Source of the DNA: J054 sp965221985
Lineage (GTDB): Bacteria > Pseudomonadota > Gammaproteobacteria > Steroidobacterales > GCA-2729495
Reading direction: 5' to 3'
Length of the DNA stretch: 64,000 nucleotides
NCBI GenBank assembly: GCA_965221985.1
Contig: OZ244928.1
Coordinates: forward strand, 1,736,001 to 1,800,000
Both the position numbers and the translations under genes were made by a program. Under the pieces are notes generated by a model. That model was not told the DNA's origin. It saw nothing but the letters and a program-made list of their open reading frames with translations, and did not search any database. Positions 51,046 through 60,660 of the stretch are shown here, one piece after another (position 1 is the stretch's first letter; each line of letters starts with the position of its first letter).

Positions 51046-52461
51046 ATGACTAGCGAGCCCGAGCTGCAATCCTGTGCCCTCGATCTCGGGAGTACGCGGG
51101 TGAAGTGCGCTGCCTTGAACGATGGGGGTTCATTGGTAAATATAAGTTGGCGCGCTGCGCCTGAGTTGCACGGCAGTGGTTTGATTCGCGAGTCTGATCC
51201 CGAAGCATGGATCGCGCTGGTGGACGAGCTACTGGCCGAGCAGGCTGAGTCTGATCTACCCCTCGGGATTGCCAGTCAGCGATCAAGCTTTTTGTTGTGG
51301 GATCGCACCACCGGCAAGGCGCGTACACCGCTGATTTCTTGGCAGGATCGTCGTGCTCAAAATTGGTGTGCTTCGCACCGAGATTTTGAACCCCTGATGT
51401 CAGAGCGCAGCGGATTGCGTTTATCGGCTCATTACGCCGGACCCAAGTTAGCGAGCATGCTCGCCGTAGATAAGAATCTGGCGGCAGGCCTGGCTGACGG
51501 TCGTTTGCTGTTCGGCACATTGGAAAGCTGGATCGTCTGGCGATTGAGCCAGGATCAGGCGCACGAAACTGATGTCGGCATGGCCGCTCGTACGGGTATG
51601 TTGAATATTGGCACGGCTGATTGGGATCCGGATTTACTGTCCGTCTATGGCGTCCCTGCATCGGCTCTACCGCGTGTGGTTCCTAGCCGGGGCCGTGAAA
51701 CCCCACTGAAGCATGGGCTACGGCTTACCACAACCCTGGCCGATCAAGCGGCGGGCGCCCTGGCTGTAATGGCGGCGGATGGAAGTCATGCGCTGGCGAA
51801 TTTCGGTACCGGCGCGTTTGTTTTGTGGCCGGGTGCTGCCGCGAATCAACGCCAGCGCGGTTATCTGACCGCGCCTTTGTACCTGCACAACGGTGACATG
51901 CCCTGTGCAATGGAAGGCACCATCAATGGCGCGGGGCCATCGCTGGATGGCTGTGCACCGCCACCCACTATCTTAGGGCGAACTGATGCCGCCGCCGATG
52001 CCTTCGCTTTGCCGGATCGCGCGGGCATTGGTGCGCCGCACTGGCGGGCTGGTTTGGGCCCGCTGCTCTCGCAATCCGCCCGTCGTTTGCCCGGTGCTGC
52101 ACAACGGCGCGTCATGCTAGAAGGCTTACTTTTTCGCGTATACGAAATTCTCCAAGACTTGGGCGCGGACCGCAGGCCGGCGCGCTTGCTGCTCGCGGGG
52201 GGGCTAACGCGCGATGCCGCTCTGGCAGAAGGTCTGGCAACTTTAATTGGACGCAGCGTTTACTTGCCGAGTGAACCCGAAGCGGGCTTGATGGGTGCGG
52301 CGAGGCTAGCAGCCGGGCTGCCTGCTCCGGCTGCTTCTGCAATGCAAGTGATCCACGCTAGTGCTCGGGGCAAGTATCTGCGAGAGAAATACACAGCATG
52401 GCGAGAATGGCTCCACCAAGAGTTGGCTAAGCCGCCTAAGCCCGACAACTCATTGCCCTGA
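51046..52461 (+). CDS. FGGY-family carbohydrate kinase
   Basis: 471 residues. Phosphate-binding start SCALDLGSTRVKCAALND, GIASQRSSFLLWDRTTGKA, PLISWQDRRAQ, and the C-terminal adenosine loop LLLAGGLTRDAALAEGLATL. ASKHA fold; phosphorylates a sugar or polyol, perhaps glycerol-like, but the substrate is not evident. Single gene; no sugar transporter neighbours. Confidence 0.9.
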   Translation: MTSEPELQSCALDLGSTRVKCAALNDGGSLVNISWRAAPELHGSGLIRESDPEAWIALVDELLAEQAESDLPLGIASQRSSFLLWDRTTGKARTPLISWQDRRAQNWCASHRDFEPLMSERSGLRLSAHYAGPKLASMLAVDKNLAAGLADGRLLFGTLESWIVWRLSQDQAHETDVGMAARTGMLNIGTADWDPDLLSVYGVPASALPRVVPSRGRETPLKHGLRLTTTLADQAAGALAVMAADGSHALANFGTGAFVLWPGAAANQRQRGYLTAPLYLHNGDMPCAMEGTINGAGPSLDGCAPPPTILGRTDAAADAFALPDRAGIGAPHWRAGLGPLLSQSARRLPGAAQRRVMLEGLLFRVYEILQDLGADRRPARLLLAGGLTRDAALAEGLATLIGRSVYLPSEPEAGLMGAARLAAGLPAPAASAMQVIHASARGKYLREKYTAWREWLHQELAKPPKPDNSLP

Positions 52462-52833
52462 GGATAGTTCCTCATGGCGTCAATTGACCGACGTTAATAA
52501 TCGATTCGCTCGCGGTGGTTGGCGGTCTAGAAAAATTGAGGGCTGCCAGTGCAGTTCGTGGCCTCGCTCCGCCGGTGAACTAAGCGATTTGTAGCGCGGG
52601 GCTCCGGGATCGGCGCTGAGTTTTGGCCTGCTTCTGGTCATTTCGTGTCCGATCTGCGGTTTGCCAGCGCGACGACCCCGGCGAGTTTATGGGCCAACAC
52701 ATGGGTTATTCCGGTTTCGTTCGATGCATAACTGGCTAAGAATATTAAATTTATTTCCTACTAAGGCCGGAAAAAAGATTGGTTCAGTTTTTGTAATATA
52801 GTTCTTTCTCATATAGTTAGTCCAATAGCGGTA
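52462..52833. other. Intergenic, AT-rich 3' part
   Basis: Nothing protein-coding is seen. The second half (52735-52830) is notably AT-rich and leads into the candidate small RNA promoter. Confidence 0.45.
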
Positions 52834-52862
52834 TTGTTGCAGGCGGCTATCTGACATAAGAT
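52834..52862 (+). promoter_or_regulatory. Candidate promoter of the small RNA
   Basis: TTGTTG (52834-52839) and TAAGAT (52857-52862) with a 17-bp spacer. It would start transcription near 52869. Confidence 0.4.
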
Positions 52863-52868
52863 CTAATT

Positions 52869-52966
52869 CGAATTTGTGGCGCTGGATCCTCCAGGTCTTC
52901 CACTGCGCCGGTTGTGACGGCCCGGGTCCCCTTAACCGGGAGTTACGTCGCTCCGGCGCGTTTTTT
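52869..52966 (+). ncRNA. Candidate small RNA of about 98 nt
   Basis: A short CTGGA-TCC-TCCAG hairpin is followed by a long terminator stem, GCGCCGG (52905-52911) with CCGGCGC (52953-52959), whose interior folds further (TGACG/CGTCG, CCCGG/CCGGG), and then six T residues (52961-52966). A promoter-like pair lies just upstream. No ORF is present. The preceding gene ends 400 bp earlier, so this is more than its terminator. The exact 5' end and role are unknown. Confidence 0.5.
52905..52966 (+). terminator. Rho-independent terminator
   Basis: Stem of 7 GC-rich base pairs with internal pairing, followed by TTTTTT. It is the 3' part of the candidate small RNA and faces the convergent MFS gene. Confidence 0.75.
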
Positions 52967-53000
52967 ATGTACGGAATTTTTGCTCGGGAATTCCTGTACT

Positions 53001-54158
53001 TTAGCTGGCCAGCTTTGCTCGTCTTGCCGCTGACATGGCCGTGGGAATGAAAATCAACAGCGCGAGTAGGCAGCCGCCCATGGCCACGCCGTTCGCAGCC
53101 AGTAGACTGTTTCCGGTCATCAGATTTCCGGCCAGGGCAGTGCCCACGGCGAAGCCGCCGGTCTGCGCAGCCGGCATGAGCACGGCCACGCGGCCAGTTG
53201 CGTCATTACCTGCAACTAGTCCCATCAAGTAGGGGCCGGTGAAGTTCCAGAAAAAATGAAATACGCTGGCGATGACGGCGAATTGAATCCAACTCATTTC
53301 GCCGCGCAGTAGGGCCACGGCCGCCACCTGGGCTAGCAACGCGACGGTGACCGGCGGTATTCGCCCCCAACGATCAGCGACCCACGAGGCCGCCATGGCG
53401 CCTAGAAAGCCCACCGCCACGGCCAGGGCTAGGGCCGAGCCAGCACTTTTCGGTTCAAGGCCGGCGGCAACGGCGATTCGTTCTTCAAAAGCGTAAATTC
53501 CACCCAGGCCAATGCACCAAATCAGTAGTGCAGCCAAGGCGATCAGAGCCGGTGCGACAGATGATTGCATCGGGCCAGCATCATTGGCAGCCAATTGTTG
53601 CGTGTTACCCGCCGGAATTTGCCGCAGCAAGGGCGCGAAGAGTAGAGCAAGTACCGCCAGGGGTAGCAAGATGCCGCCTAGTTGCCAGCGAGCCACCGCG
53701 AACGGGAGGGCGGCGAATGCAACGACACCGAAGGCGACTTGCGCGGCGATGGAATAGGCGAAGTTGCGTTCTGTTGCTTGGGTGTTGCTGATCACACTAA
53801 TGGCAATGGCGAAGGCCGTGCCTTGTCCCAAAAAACCAACTGCGAGGCGCAAGGCCAAGAGTCCGCCGTAGCTGGTTTGGAAACTAGATAGAATATTGCC
53901 GACCACAACCACCGCAACGGCAAATAATGATGCCGTGCGCCAATTCACGCGCTGAATCCAAAACGACGCGAGAATACAGGCCAGTGCGCCGCCGAATACC
54001 TCGGCAGCCGCAATGAGTCCCGCTTGCTGATTGCTAAAACCCAGTACGTCTTGCAGGGCTCCGACGAATATGGGTTGTGGAATTAGCCCAAATACGCCGA
54101 TACAGCTAAGGGCAACAGCCGCGGCGACAACAGACGCTTTGTCTTGATCCATCTGCAT
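53001..54158 (-). CDS. MFS transporter
   Basis: 385 residues, about 12 membrane helices. The loop after TM2 (SFWIQRVNWRTASLF) and the gap GAMAASWVADRWGRIPPVT between halves show the MFS signature (GxxADRxGRR-type). Probably imports or exports an aromatic or organic acid, given the operon. Last gene of the IclR-regulated minus-strand operon, 33 bp after the aldehyde dehydrogenase gene. Confidence 0.88.
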   Translation of the reverse strand: MQMDQDKASVVAAAVALSCIGVFGLIPQPIFVGALQDVLGFSNQQAGLIAAAEVFGGALACILASFWIQRVNWRTASLFAVAVVVVGNILSSFQTSYGGLLALRLAVGFLGQGTAFAIAISVISNTQATERNFAYSIAAQVAFGVVAFAALPFAVARWQLGGILLPLAVLALLFAPLLRQIPAGNTQQLAANDAGPMQSSVAPALIALAALLIWCIGLGGIYAFEERIAVAAGLEPKSAGSALALAVAVGFLGAMAASWVADRWGRIPPVTVALLAQVAAVALLRGEMSWIQFAVIASVFHFFWNFTGPYLMGLVAGNDATGRVAVLMPAAQTGGFAVGTALAGNLMTGNSLLAANGVAMGGCLLALLIFIPTAMSAARRAKLAS

Positions 54159-54191
54159 TTCCTCTAATTTACGACGGCAACAGCCGCGGTT

Positions 54192-55691
54192 TCAGTGTTC
54201 GATCTTGCCCATTTGCGCGAGGGGGAAGTCGCGTCTAGGGATAGTGATGGTTTTTGTTTCGGTGAAAAGGTCACGACTCCAGTCGCCACCGTCTCGGCCA
54301 ACTCCTGAGTTCTTATAGCCGCCAAAGGGCGCCCGCAGCTCCCGGAATAGGGGTGTGTTGATCCAAACCACCCCGGTGCGCAGTGCATCGGCGCCGCGCA
54401 TGGCTTTATCTAGCTGACTTGTCCATAAATAAGAGACTAGTCCGAACTCGCTGTCGTTGGCCATACTGAGGGCCTCATCAAAATTGTCAAACTCGAGTAT
54501 GGCGACGAAGGGGCCAAAAATTTCTTCGCGGCAAACCTGCTGACTGTTGTCTTTCGCGCGCACCACGGTGGGTTCAAAGTAGTAACCTTGCTCCAGCTTT
54601 GCTCGCGCACCCCCGGCTAAAATTTCCATGCCATCTGCTCGCGCTGTCTCGGCATAAGCAGCTACGCGTTCCAACTGTGATGCCGAAATCAACGGGCCAA
54701 CTTCGGTCTGCGGATCGTCTGGCGGTCCGATACGCAGGGACTTTACTCGTGGTATGAATTTTTCGAGGAATTGCTTGGCGATACCGCGCTCAAGAAAGAT
54801 CCTCGTCCCCGCCAAGCACTGTTGGCCGTTGTTTGAAAAGCCCGCCAGCAGTGCGCTATCTACGGCCCGTTCGAGATTCGCGTCGGCACAAACGATGTTG
54901 GCGGACTTGCCACCAAGCTCAGTGACGACTCGCTTTAAGGTTTTACCGCCCGTGGCGCCAATCAGCCGCCCTGTCGCCGTGCCGCCGGTAAAGGCAATGA
55001 CCTGCGCATCCGGGTGCTCTACCAGGGCGTGACCCGTGACTGGACCGCGTCCGTTAACCAGATTGACGACGCCATCGGGCAGTCCGGCTTCTGCCAGCAA
55101 GTCCATGAGTAGCAGAAACGGCAGAGGCGTGAGTTCCGAGGGTTTCAGGACACAGCTATTGCCGAAGGCGATGGCGCCCGCCAACTTCATGGTTGCCAAC
55201 GCCAACGGCGCGTTCCAAGGGGCGATGAGGCCGGCCACGCCGACGGGTTCATGGCGGACCAGAGATAGATAGTCAGGATGTTGATCGTATAGGCGATCCG
55301 TTGTTTGGCTAATGTACTCGGCGAAAAACTCAAAGTTCATTGCCGCGCGAACGACGTGCCGGCCGCGAGCTTGGCTAATGGGTATGCCCGTGCCCAGGGT
55401 TTCAAGTTGCGCCAATTCTTCCGCGTGCTCGGTGAGCAGCGCATGCACGCGCAATAATAGTTGCTTGCGTTCGGCGACGGACGCACGGGACCAATGTCCC
55501 GCGGAAAAACTGTTCTTGGCCGCAAGCACAGCCCGGGAAACGACCTCGGCGTTATTTTCGGCAAGCTGGCTGATTTGTGATCCGGTCGCGGGATTGATCA
55601 CCGGGATTTTCCAGGAATCGAGGCTTGGCTCCTGCCACTGACCATTGATATAGGCACCAATGAGTTCTGGGATGTTTTTTCGGCTGTGCAT
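54192..55691 (-). CDS. NAD(P)-dependent aldehyde dehydrogenase
   Basis: 499 residues. Key motifs: LIAPWNAPLALATMKLAGAI, the active-site Glu in RVVTELGGKSANIV and the catalytic Cys in FSNNGQQCLAGTRIFLE, plus EIFGPFVAILEFDN. Full length and intact. It lies between a flavin monooxygenase and an MFS gene and probably oxidises an aromatic or semialdehyde intermediate. Confidence 0.95.
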   Translation of the reverse strand: MHSRKNIPELIGAYINGQWQEPSLDSWKIPVINPATGSQISQLAENNAEVVSRAVLAAKNSFSAGHWSRASVAERKQLLLRVHALLTEHAEELAQLETLGTGIPISQARGRHVVRAAMNFEFFAEYISQTTDRLYDQHPDYLSLVRHEPVGVAGLIAPWNAPLALATMKLAGAIAFGNSCVLKPSELTPLPFLLLMDLLAEAGLPDGVVNLVNGRGPVTGHALVEHPDAQVIAFTGGTATGRLIGATGGKTLKRVVTELGGKSANIVCADANLERAVDSALLAGFSNNGQQCLAGTRIFLERGIAKQFLEKFIPRVKSLRIGPPDDPQTEVGPLISASQLERVAAYAETARADGMEILAGGARAKLEQGYYFEPTVVRAKDNSQQVCREEIFGPFVAILEFDNFDEALSMANDSEFGLVSYLWTSQLDKAMRGADALRTGVVWINTPLFRELRAPFGGYKNSGVGRDGGDWSRDLFTETKTITIPRRDFPLAQMGKIEH

Positions 55692-55703
55692 GCTGTGCTG
55701 AAT

Positions 55704-56903
55704 CTAGGTGATGGCTGCGGCTTGGCGGAGTCCGGCAATCATTGAGGACCCTAGCAGATATTCTCGGGCCGCGGCGCAATCGGCCGCGATGGCTTGCAGC
55801 CGATCCAATTCCGCTCGCCGCCAGGCTGGGTCGCGCTGCTGCATACGCTGGCGGTTTTCATTCGCGCGCTTGAGAATGTCATCCCTGGCCAAGGGTCGTC
55901 GCTGGCGATCGTAGAGATCCAGTAGGGCCGGATCTGCCCCGTCGAGGATCGCGGCCAGCTTTTCCGCCAAATTGAATGCGTCGTGAATACCACAGTTCAT
56001 CCCCATGCCGCCGCTGGGACTATTAATGTGGGCCGCGTCACCGGCAAATGCCACACGGCCGACCCGATACGATTCCAGAATTCTTTGATGAATCCGGTAG
56101 GGCCTAGCCTCAATAACATCGTAGCCTTGTTCATTGGGTACGATTTCTTGTAGCCGTTCCTCAATCCGAGCCGGCTCTAGGGCATCGGCGATGTCTTCGC
56201 CTTCATCCGCATACAGACTAACCCGCCAGCGATCCGGCACGCGCAGCAGAGAGAAGGTTCCGCGGTCCGACCAACAGTAGTTCACCCATGATAGGCCCGG
56301 CAGATGATTTTCGAAGGGAAACTTGGTGGTCGCCAAAATCGTTGTTTCTGGATAGGTCAGGCCCGCAAAGGGCAAGTCCAGTAGGCTTCGTGCGGTACTT
56401 GATGCGCCATCGGCCGCGATTAAAAATTGGGCATGAACGACCTGGGCCTTATCGGTCGAGTAAATCGTGATGGCATCGTCGTGTTGTACGATGTCGGCAA
56501 GCTCAAAACCGCGCCGCAGTTCGATGCAGGATTCTGCCCGTACCTGGGCCTCAATCAACGCGCAAAAGGCCGCTTGTTCATACTGCAGCCGGTAAGGGTG
56601 TTGCGTATCAGGCTCCAGCACAGACAAATCAAAAATCGCGGACTCATGACTGGCATGCAGCCTGACTTGCCAGGTAGGTACGATGAGTCCGTCTGCGATC
56701 ATTGGCTCTGTTAGATTGAACTCGCCGAGCATCTCCAGGGTGGGAGGATGAAAAGTTGACGCGCGGAGATCCTGGGAAATGCTCTGGTCGCGCTCAAGCA
56801 CAATTGAACGCACGCCCAGTCGCGCAAGCTTCATGGCGGCGCATAGACCGACGGGGCCGGCGCCGACGATGGCGACAGGCCAGATGGGGCCTTGCTCAGT
56901 CAT
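55704..56903 (-). CDS. FAD-dependent aromatic monooxygenase (MhpA/UbiH-like)
   Basis: 399 residues. N-terminal VAIVGAGPVGLCAAMKLARLG, then SIVLERDQSISQDLRAST; middle FLIAADGASSTARSLLDLPF (DG motif); FAD-contact VGRVAFAGDAAHINSPSGGM, then GMNCGIHDAFNLAEKL. It has the class A flavoprotein hydroxylase layout and would hydroxylate a phenolic substrate with NAD(P)H and oxygen. Followed after 12 bp by the aldehyde dehydrogenase gene. Confidence 0.92.
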   Translation of the reverse strand: MTEQGPIWPVAIVGAGPVGLCAAMKLARLGVRSIVLERDQSISQDLRASTFHPPTLEMLGEFNLTEPMIADGLIVPTWQVRLHASHESAIFDLSVLEPDTQHPYRLQYEQAAFCALIEAQVRAESCIELRRGFELADIVQHDDAITIYSTDKAQVVHAQFLIAADGASSTARSLLDLPFAGLTYPETTILATTKFPFENHLPGLSWVNYCWSDRGTFSLLRVPDRWRVSLYADEGEDIADALEPARIEERLQEIVPNEQGYDVIEARPYRIHQRILESYRVGRVAFAGDAAHINSPSGGMGMNCGIHDAFNLAEKLAAILDGADPALLDLYDRQRRPLARDDILKRANENRQRMQQRDPAWRRAELDRLQAIAADCAAAREYLLGSSMIAGLRQAAAIT

Positions 56904-56978
56904 GCGGGTTAACTGAGGTTTTCAGCGTATCGATTGTCACGGCCACACTATAGCGAAGGAAACACGGACACCAAAATA

Positions 56979-57728
56979 TTAAGCGGAGTTTAAATCGCGA
57001 ATACTTTTTCGAATGCGTCTAAGGATTCGGTTTTGTTGACCGGCAACTCGATCCGTTACTGCGGCGACGGCTACCACGCAGTCGTGATTGCCGACACGCG
57101 CGGGAACACAGATACTGGTTACGCCTTGAAGTAACACATCAGCCGCAATGTAGTAGCCATCGCGTCGGATTTTCGCTAACAGCTTTGGCAGGTTTCTAAT
57201 CGTTTGGCGGTCGGCAGGGCGACGTGTTTCCTTAGTGGCGATAGCCAAGTAATCAGTGATATCAGCCTTAGCCATATCCGCCAGTAACGTGCGTCCGGCG
57301 ACCGAGCGCCATAGAGATTCGCCTAGCCCTGAGCTTAAGCGCACAGCCACCGGGTGGGTTGCACATTCCGCATGGAGTATCTCAAGCTGTTGACCTTGAC
57401 GGTGACTAGCACTACAGGTTTCGCCAATGGCTGTACATAAACCCTTTAGCATCGACGCCAAGCTGGCGTCCGGAAGCAGGGGGCCAGTTAGCCAGGCCCC
57501 CAGGCGGCGTAAACGGAACTGAGGAAAATAATTGCGCGCAGCAGGGTCGTAGCTTAGATAGCCCAAAGCCACCAGTTCTTGCAGCAATGCGTGTGAACTG
57601 GGTTGAGGTAAGTTCAAGGCTGTTCGAATTTCCGGCGCCGTTAGCGCTTGCTGCTGTTGCTCGAAAAGCTCCAATACCGCAAAGGCACGGCCTACGGACT
57701 TGCTAACGTTTCGGTTTACCGTCGACAT
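56979..57728 (-). CDS. IclR-family transcriptional regulator
   Basis: 249 residues. N-terminal winged helix (SVGRAFAVLELFEQQQQALT, EIRTALNLPQPSSHALLQEL) and C-terminal effector domain (LLADMAKADITDYLAI, GYYIAADVLLQGVTSICVPA). Probably binds an aromatic or sugar-acid ligand and controls the operon it lies in. Its ATG directly follows the stop of the symporter gene (no gap). Confidence 0.92.
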   Translation of the reverse strand: MSTVNRNVSKSVGRAFAVLELFEQQQQALTAPEIRTALNLPQPSSHALLQELVALGYLSYDPAARNYFPQFRLRRLGAWLTGPLLPDASLASMLKGLCTAIGETCSASHRQGQQLEILHAECATHPVAVRLSSGLGESLWRSVAGRTLLADMAKADITDYLAIATKETRRPADRQTIRNLPKLLAKIRRDGYYIAADVLLQGVTSICVPARVGNHDCVVAVAAVTDRVAGQQNRILRRIRKSIRDLNSA

Positions 57729-59102
57729 CTACGATTCGTTTGTCCCGCCATGCAAATAGCTAGAGTCCAATTGATAGAACCACAGTACAGCAGCACTGAG
57801 TAGACTGGCCGCGGCCGGCAGCACGGCGGCGCCCAGAAGAATTGCATGATTGGCTTGCGAGTTGCTAACTGAGCGGTCTTCCGTGCTGTAGCTATAAGCT
57901 TCCAGCAAGATGCCAAGGATTAGCGGTCCGAGAGCGAAGGCGGTTTTCTCCATGAAACTGTAACCTGCCGTAAACACTCCCTCACGGCGTAGGCCGCAGC
58001 GTTTGGCGTCATGATCAATGGTGTCGGGCAGCATGGCTTGTGCCGCCAAAGTTAGCCCGGCCGTCGCGACACCTATGCCTAGGCCACGCAGGCCGAAAAA
58101 GAAAACGGACTCACTTGGTGTGGCAACTAGCCAGCTCAAAGTAAACGGCAGAAGAATTGCCATGGCTAGCCAATAGCAGTTTCGTTTACCTAGCCGTTGC
58201 GCAATTGATAGCCAGATAGGCACCGATGCCAGGGTGCCCCCTGTGGATATCAGCACTAAGAACGCGACAGCGGCGGTATCGCGCTGGAGGACACCGGTGA
58301 CCAAAAACAGCAGAGCGCTATTCGCTAAGGCGACACCAAACATGTGTAGCAGCTTGGCCCCCATTAGAATGATGTAGGGTTGATTGGTGGCCATGAGCTT
58401 GAGTTGCGCACGCCAAGAAAGCGTGCTGGTTATGTGCTGGGTGTGAACTGCCCGACTGGTGCCAAAGAACGCCGCCAGCATGCTACCGCTGATGATTGCG
58501 GCCAGCACCCAAGACATGTTGCGGTAAGCCTCACGATCACCGCCCCAGTAACTGATCAATGCTGTGGCTAAAGAACCGCCCGCCAAAATACCTAGGGCGG
58601 CGAATACCACGCGCGCTGACATGAGCCGTGATCGTTCGTGGTAGCTGCTGGTCATTTCAGCGGGCATGGCCAGGTACGGAATGTTGAACAAGGTGTAGCC
58701 AGTGGCATAGAGCAATAGGCTAGCCAGTAGGTAGCCGGTCAGCGCGCCGCCGGAAAGCGTCGGTACATTGAATAACATCAGGAAGGCCGCACCGCTTAGC
58801 AGCGCAGCGACGAGCAAAAAGGGCCGGCGTCTGCCCCAGCGCGTATTGCTGCGGTCGCTGATATAGCCCATGAGGGGGTCGGTGAAAATATCGTAGAGTT
58901 TGGCGATGAATAACAGGCTACCGGCTAGCGCCGGGGAAATACCCAAGATGCTGCTGAAATAGAAGAGCCCGACAAAGCTGACGCCATTGATCAAGGTAGT
59001 GGATCCCAAGGAGCCGACACCCCAACCGACTCTTAGTCCCCAGCCCAGGTCTGGGGATGGGTTGGTTTTTGAGCTGTCTTGATTAAAGGAAGCTTGGTGC
59101 AC
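57729..59102 (-). CDS. GPH-family (sugar:cation) symporter
   Basis: 457 residues, GTG start. Twelve hydrophobic segments; family motifs IFTDPLMGYISDRSNTRWGRRRPF (in part) after TM2 and LPDTIDHDAKRCGLRREGVF after TM8. Likely takes up a glycoside, hexuronide or related compound with Na+ or H+. First gene of the five-gene minus-strand operon. Confidence 0.92.
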   Translation of the reverse strand: MHQASFNQDSSKTNPSPDLGWGLRVGWGVGSLGSTTLINGVSFVGLFYFSSILGISPALAGSLLFIAKLYDIFTDPLMGYISDRSNTRWGRRRPFLLVAALLSGAAFLMLFNVPTLSGGALTGYLLASLLLYATGYTLFNIPYLAMPAEMTSSYHERSRLMSARVVFAALGILAGGSLATALISYWGGDREAYRNMSWVLAAIISGSMLAAFFGTSRAVHTQHITSTLSWRAQLKLMATNQPYIILMGAKLLHMFGVALANSALLFLVTGVLQRDTAAVAFLVLISTGGTLASVPIWLSIAQRLGKRNCYWLAMAILLPFTLSWLVATPSESVFFFGLRGLGIGVATAGLTLAAQAMLPDTIDHDAKRCGLRREGVFTAGYSFMEKTAFALGPLILGILLEAYSYSTEDRSVSNSQANHAILLGAAVLPAAASLLSAAVLWFYQLDSSYLHGGTNES

Positions 59103-59126
59103 GATAACTATATATATATTTTGTTT

Positions 59127-59168
59127 AATATAATTATATTGACAATTTTTCGGCTGGGATACTAGTAT
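59127..59168 (+). promoter_or_regulatory. Divergent control region: promoter with 14-bp palindrome
   Basis: AATATAATTATATT (59127-59140) is a perfect palindrome that overlaps a -35 TTGACA (59139-59144); a TAGTAT -10 follows at 59163-59168 (18-bp spacer). The promoter faces the methyltransferase gene. The same AT-rich stretch lies upstream of the symporter operon on the other strand, so one regulator, plausibly IclR, could control both. Confidence 0.55.
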
Positions 59169-59205
59169 CTTTGCAGGGTATTGATATGGAGTACCCGATA
59201 ATCCA

Positions 59206-60345
59206 ATGATTGAATTGCAGCATGATGAGCGGTCTCGGCAACTTTTTGCCCTAGCACTGAATCGCTATGTGCAAACAAGCTTGGCGGAGGGCAGTCAGCA
59301 GCGCTGCGAGCAGATCGTTAAGGAAGAGTCGTTAAGTGCCAAGCTGGACCAGGAAGCTCGGCGGGCGTTACGACGGCTCATGGAGGCCGAACCCGCGCAC
59401 CAGTATTGGTTAGCCATGATGCAAATCTGGCAAGATTTGTTGTGGCGTTACTGTGGTGAAGCCGTTGACCGGCAGTTGCAGCGCTTGAATAAGGCCTGTC
59501 TTCCCGCATCCGGTGACCGGGGCAGTCTGCGCCTCGATCCAGATCTTCAGGTTCCGAAGTATCAAGCGGCCATGGACAACCATTCTTTTCCCGGCGGCTA
59601 TCACGCGGAAACCTGTGCTGACGATGTGCGACAAGGTGCTGTCTATGCTTTGTCTGCCCAGGCCTATCTATTGGAGCAAACTGGTGAGGATCATGACTAC
59701 CGGGGTCAAACTTTGCTCGGCCACATACTCGGCCGTTTTCCCGGCTTCGCACCTGCGCAAGTCCTTGATTTGGGTTGTCTCTGCGGCGCGAGTACCGCAG
59801 TTTATTGCGAGCAGTTTCCCGGCGCAAAGGTTTTCGCCCTCGATACCTCGGCGCCCGCGCTTCGATACGGTCATGGTCTGGCCGAGCAGCGTGGGTTATC
59901 GATCCACTTCTCACAGCAAAATGCGGAAGCGACAGATTTTGAGGACGGCAGTTTTGACTTGATCGTTTCGCATGCATTGTTCCACGAGACTTCAACCGTG
60001 GCGGCTAAAAATATTTTTGCGGAATGTTTCCGCTTGCTGCGACCGGGCGGTATCACCGCGCATATCGAGGTGCCGGCGCGCGAGGAAGTGATGGGCACCT
60101 GGGAATATCTGCGCAGCTCCTATGAGGGTTTCTACAATCAAGAGCCTTTTTGGAATGCCCTGACCCACTTCGATTGGGTCGGCGCTAGCGAAGCCGCGGG
60201 TTTTGTTGACGCAGCTCAGGGATTTCAGCGGACCATGAGCGATGGCCGCGAGCAGGCTGATCCCGCGGCCTTTGTATCGGCCAGCGATGGGGAGTTTAGT
60301 TTGCGCAATTGGTTTGCCATGTCGGCGCGAAAACCGGATGAATAG
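59206..60345 (+). CDS. Class I SAM-dependent methyltransferase
   Basis: 379 residues. The N-terminal 170 residues are helical and not recognised. The C-terminal methyltransferase domain has motif I VLDLGCLCGASTAVYCEQFP, VFALDTSAPALRYG, and FDLIVSHALFHETSTVAAKN and LLRPGGITAHIEV. Substrate unknown; may act on a phenolic compound in this region, for example O-methylation. Starts a three-gene plus-strand operon. Confidence 0.85.
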   Translation: MIELQHDERSRQLFALALNRYVQTSLAEGSQQRCEQIVKEESLSAKLDQEARRALRRLMEAEPAHQYWLAMMQIWQDLLWRYCGEAVDRQLQRLNKACLPASGDRGSLRLDPDLQVPKYQAAMDNHSFPGGYHAETCADDVRQGAVYALSAQAYLLEQTGEDHDYRGQTLLGHILGRFPGFAPAQVLDLGCLCGASTAVYCEQFPGAKVFALDTSAPALRYGHGLAEQRGLSIHFSQQNAEATDFEDGSFDLIVSHALFHETSTVAAKNIFAECFRLLRPGGITAHIEVPAREEVMGTWEYLRSSYEGFYNQEPFWNALTHFDWVGASEAAGFVDAAQGFQRTMSDGREQADPAAFVSASDGEFSLRNWFAMSARKPDE

Positions 60346-60348
60346 AAT

Positions 60349-60660
60349 ATGACCGACGAAGATCTACTCGATCGTGTGGCTTACGTACAAAACGGGCGGC
60401 CAAAATTTTTCGATGATCCCGTGAATGACCAATTACTTGCTATGGTGATGACCTTGCTGGGCGAAGTCACGGTGCTGCGGGATCGGATCGATACTCACGA
60501 GCGCCTTGCGGCGGCGCAGGGACTTTGGTCTAGGGACGAAGTCGATGCTTATGTACCAGATGCACCGGTAACAGCAGAGCGCGGCTGCGAGCGACAAGCT
60601 TTGATGGACAGAGTATTAAAAGTGCTCACGGAAGATGTGATAAGGGCGCGCTACGAATGA
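60349..60660 (+). CDS. Small protein between methyltransferase and esterase
   Basis: 103 residues, soluble and acidic: NDQLLAMVMTLLGEVTVLRD then RIDTHERLAAAQGLW in the middle suggests a coiled helix. Starts 3 bp after the methyltransferase stop and overlaps the esterase start by 4 bp (ATGA), so it belongs to the same operon. Family not recognised; perhaps a subunit or chaperone for a neighbour. Confidence 0.7.
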   Translation: MTDEDLLDRVAYVQNGRPKFFDDPVNDQLLAMVMTLLGEVTVLRDRIDTHERLAAAQGLWSRDEVDAYVPDAPVTAERGCERQALMDRVLKVLTEDVIRARYE

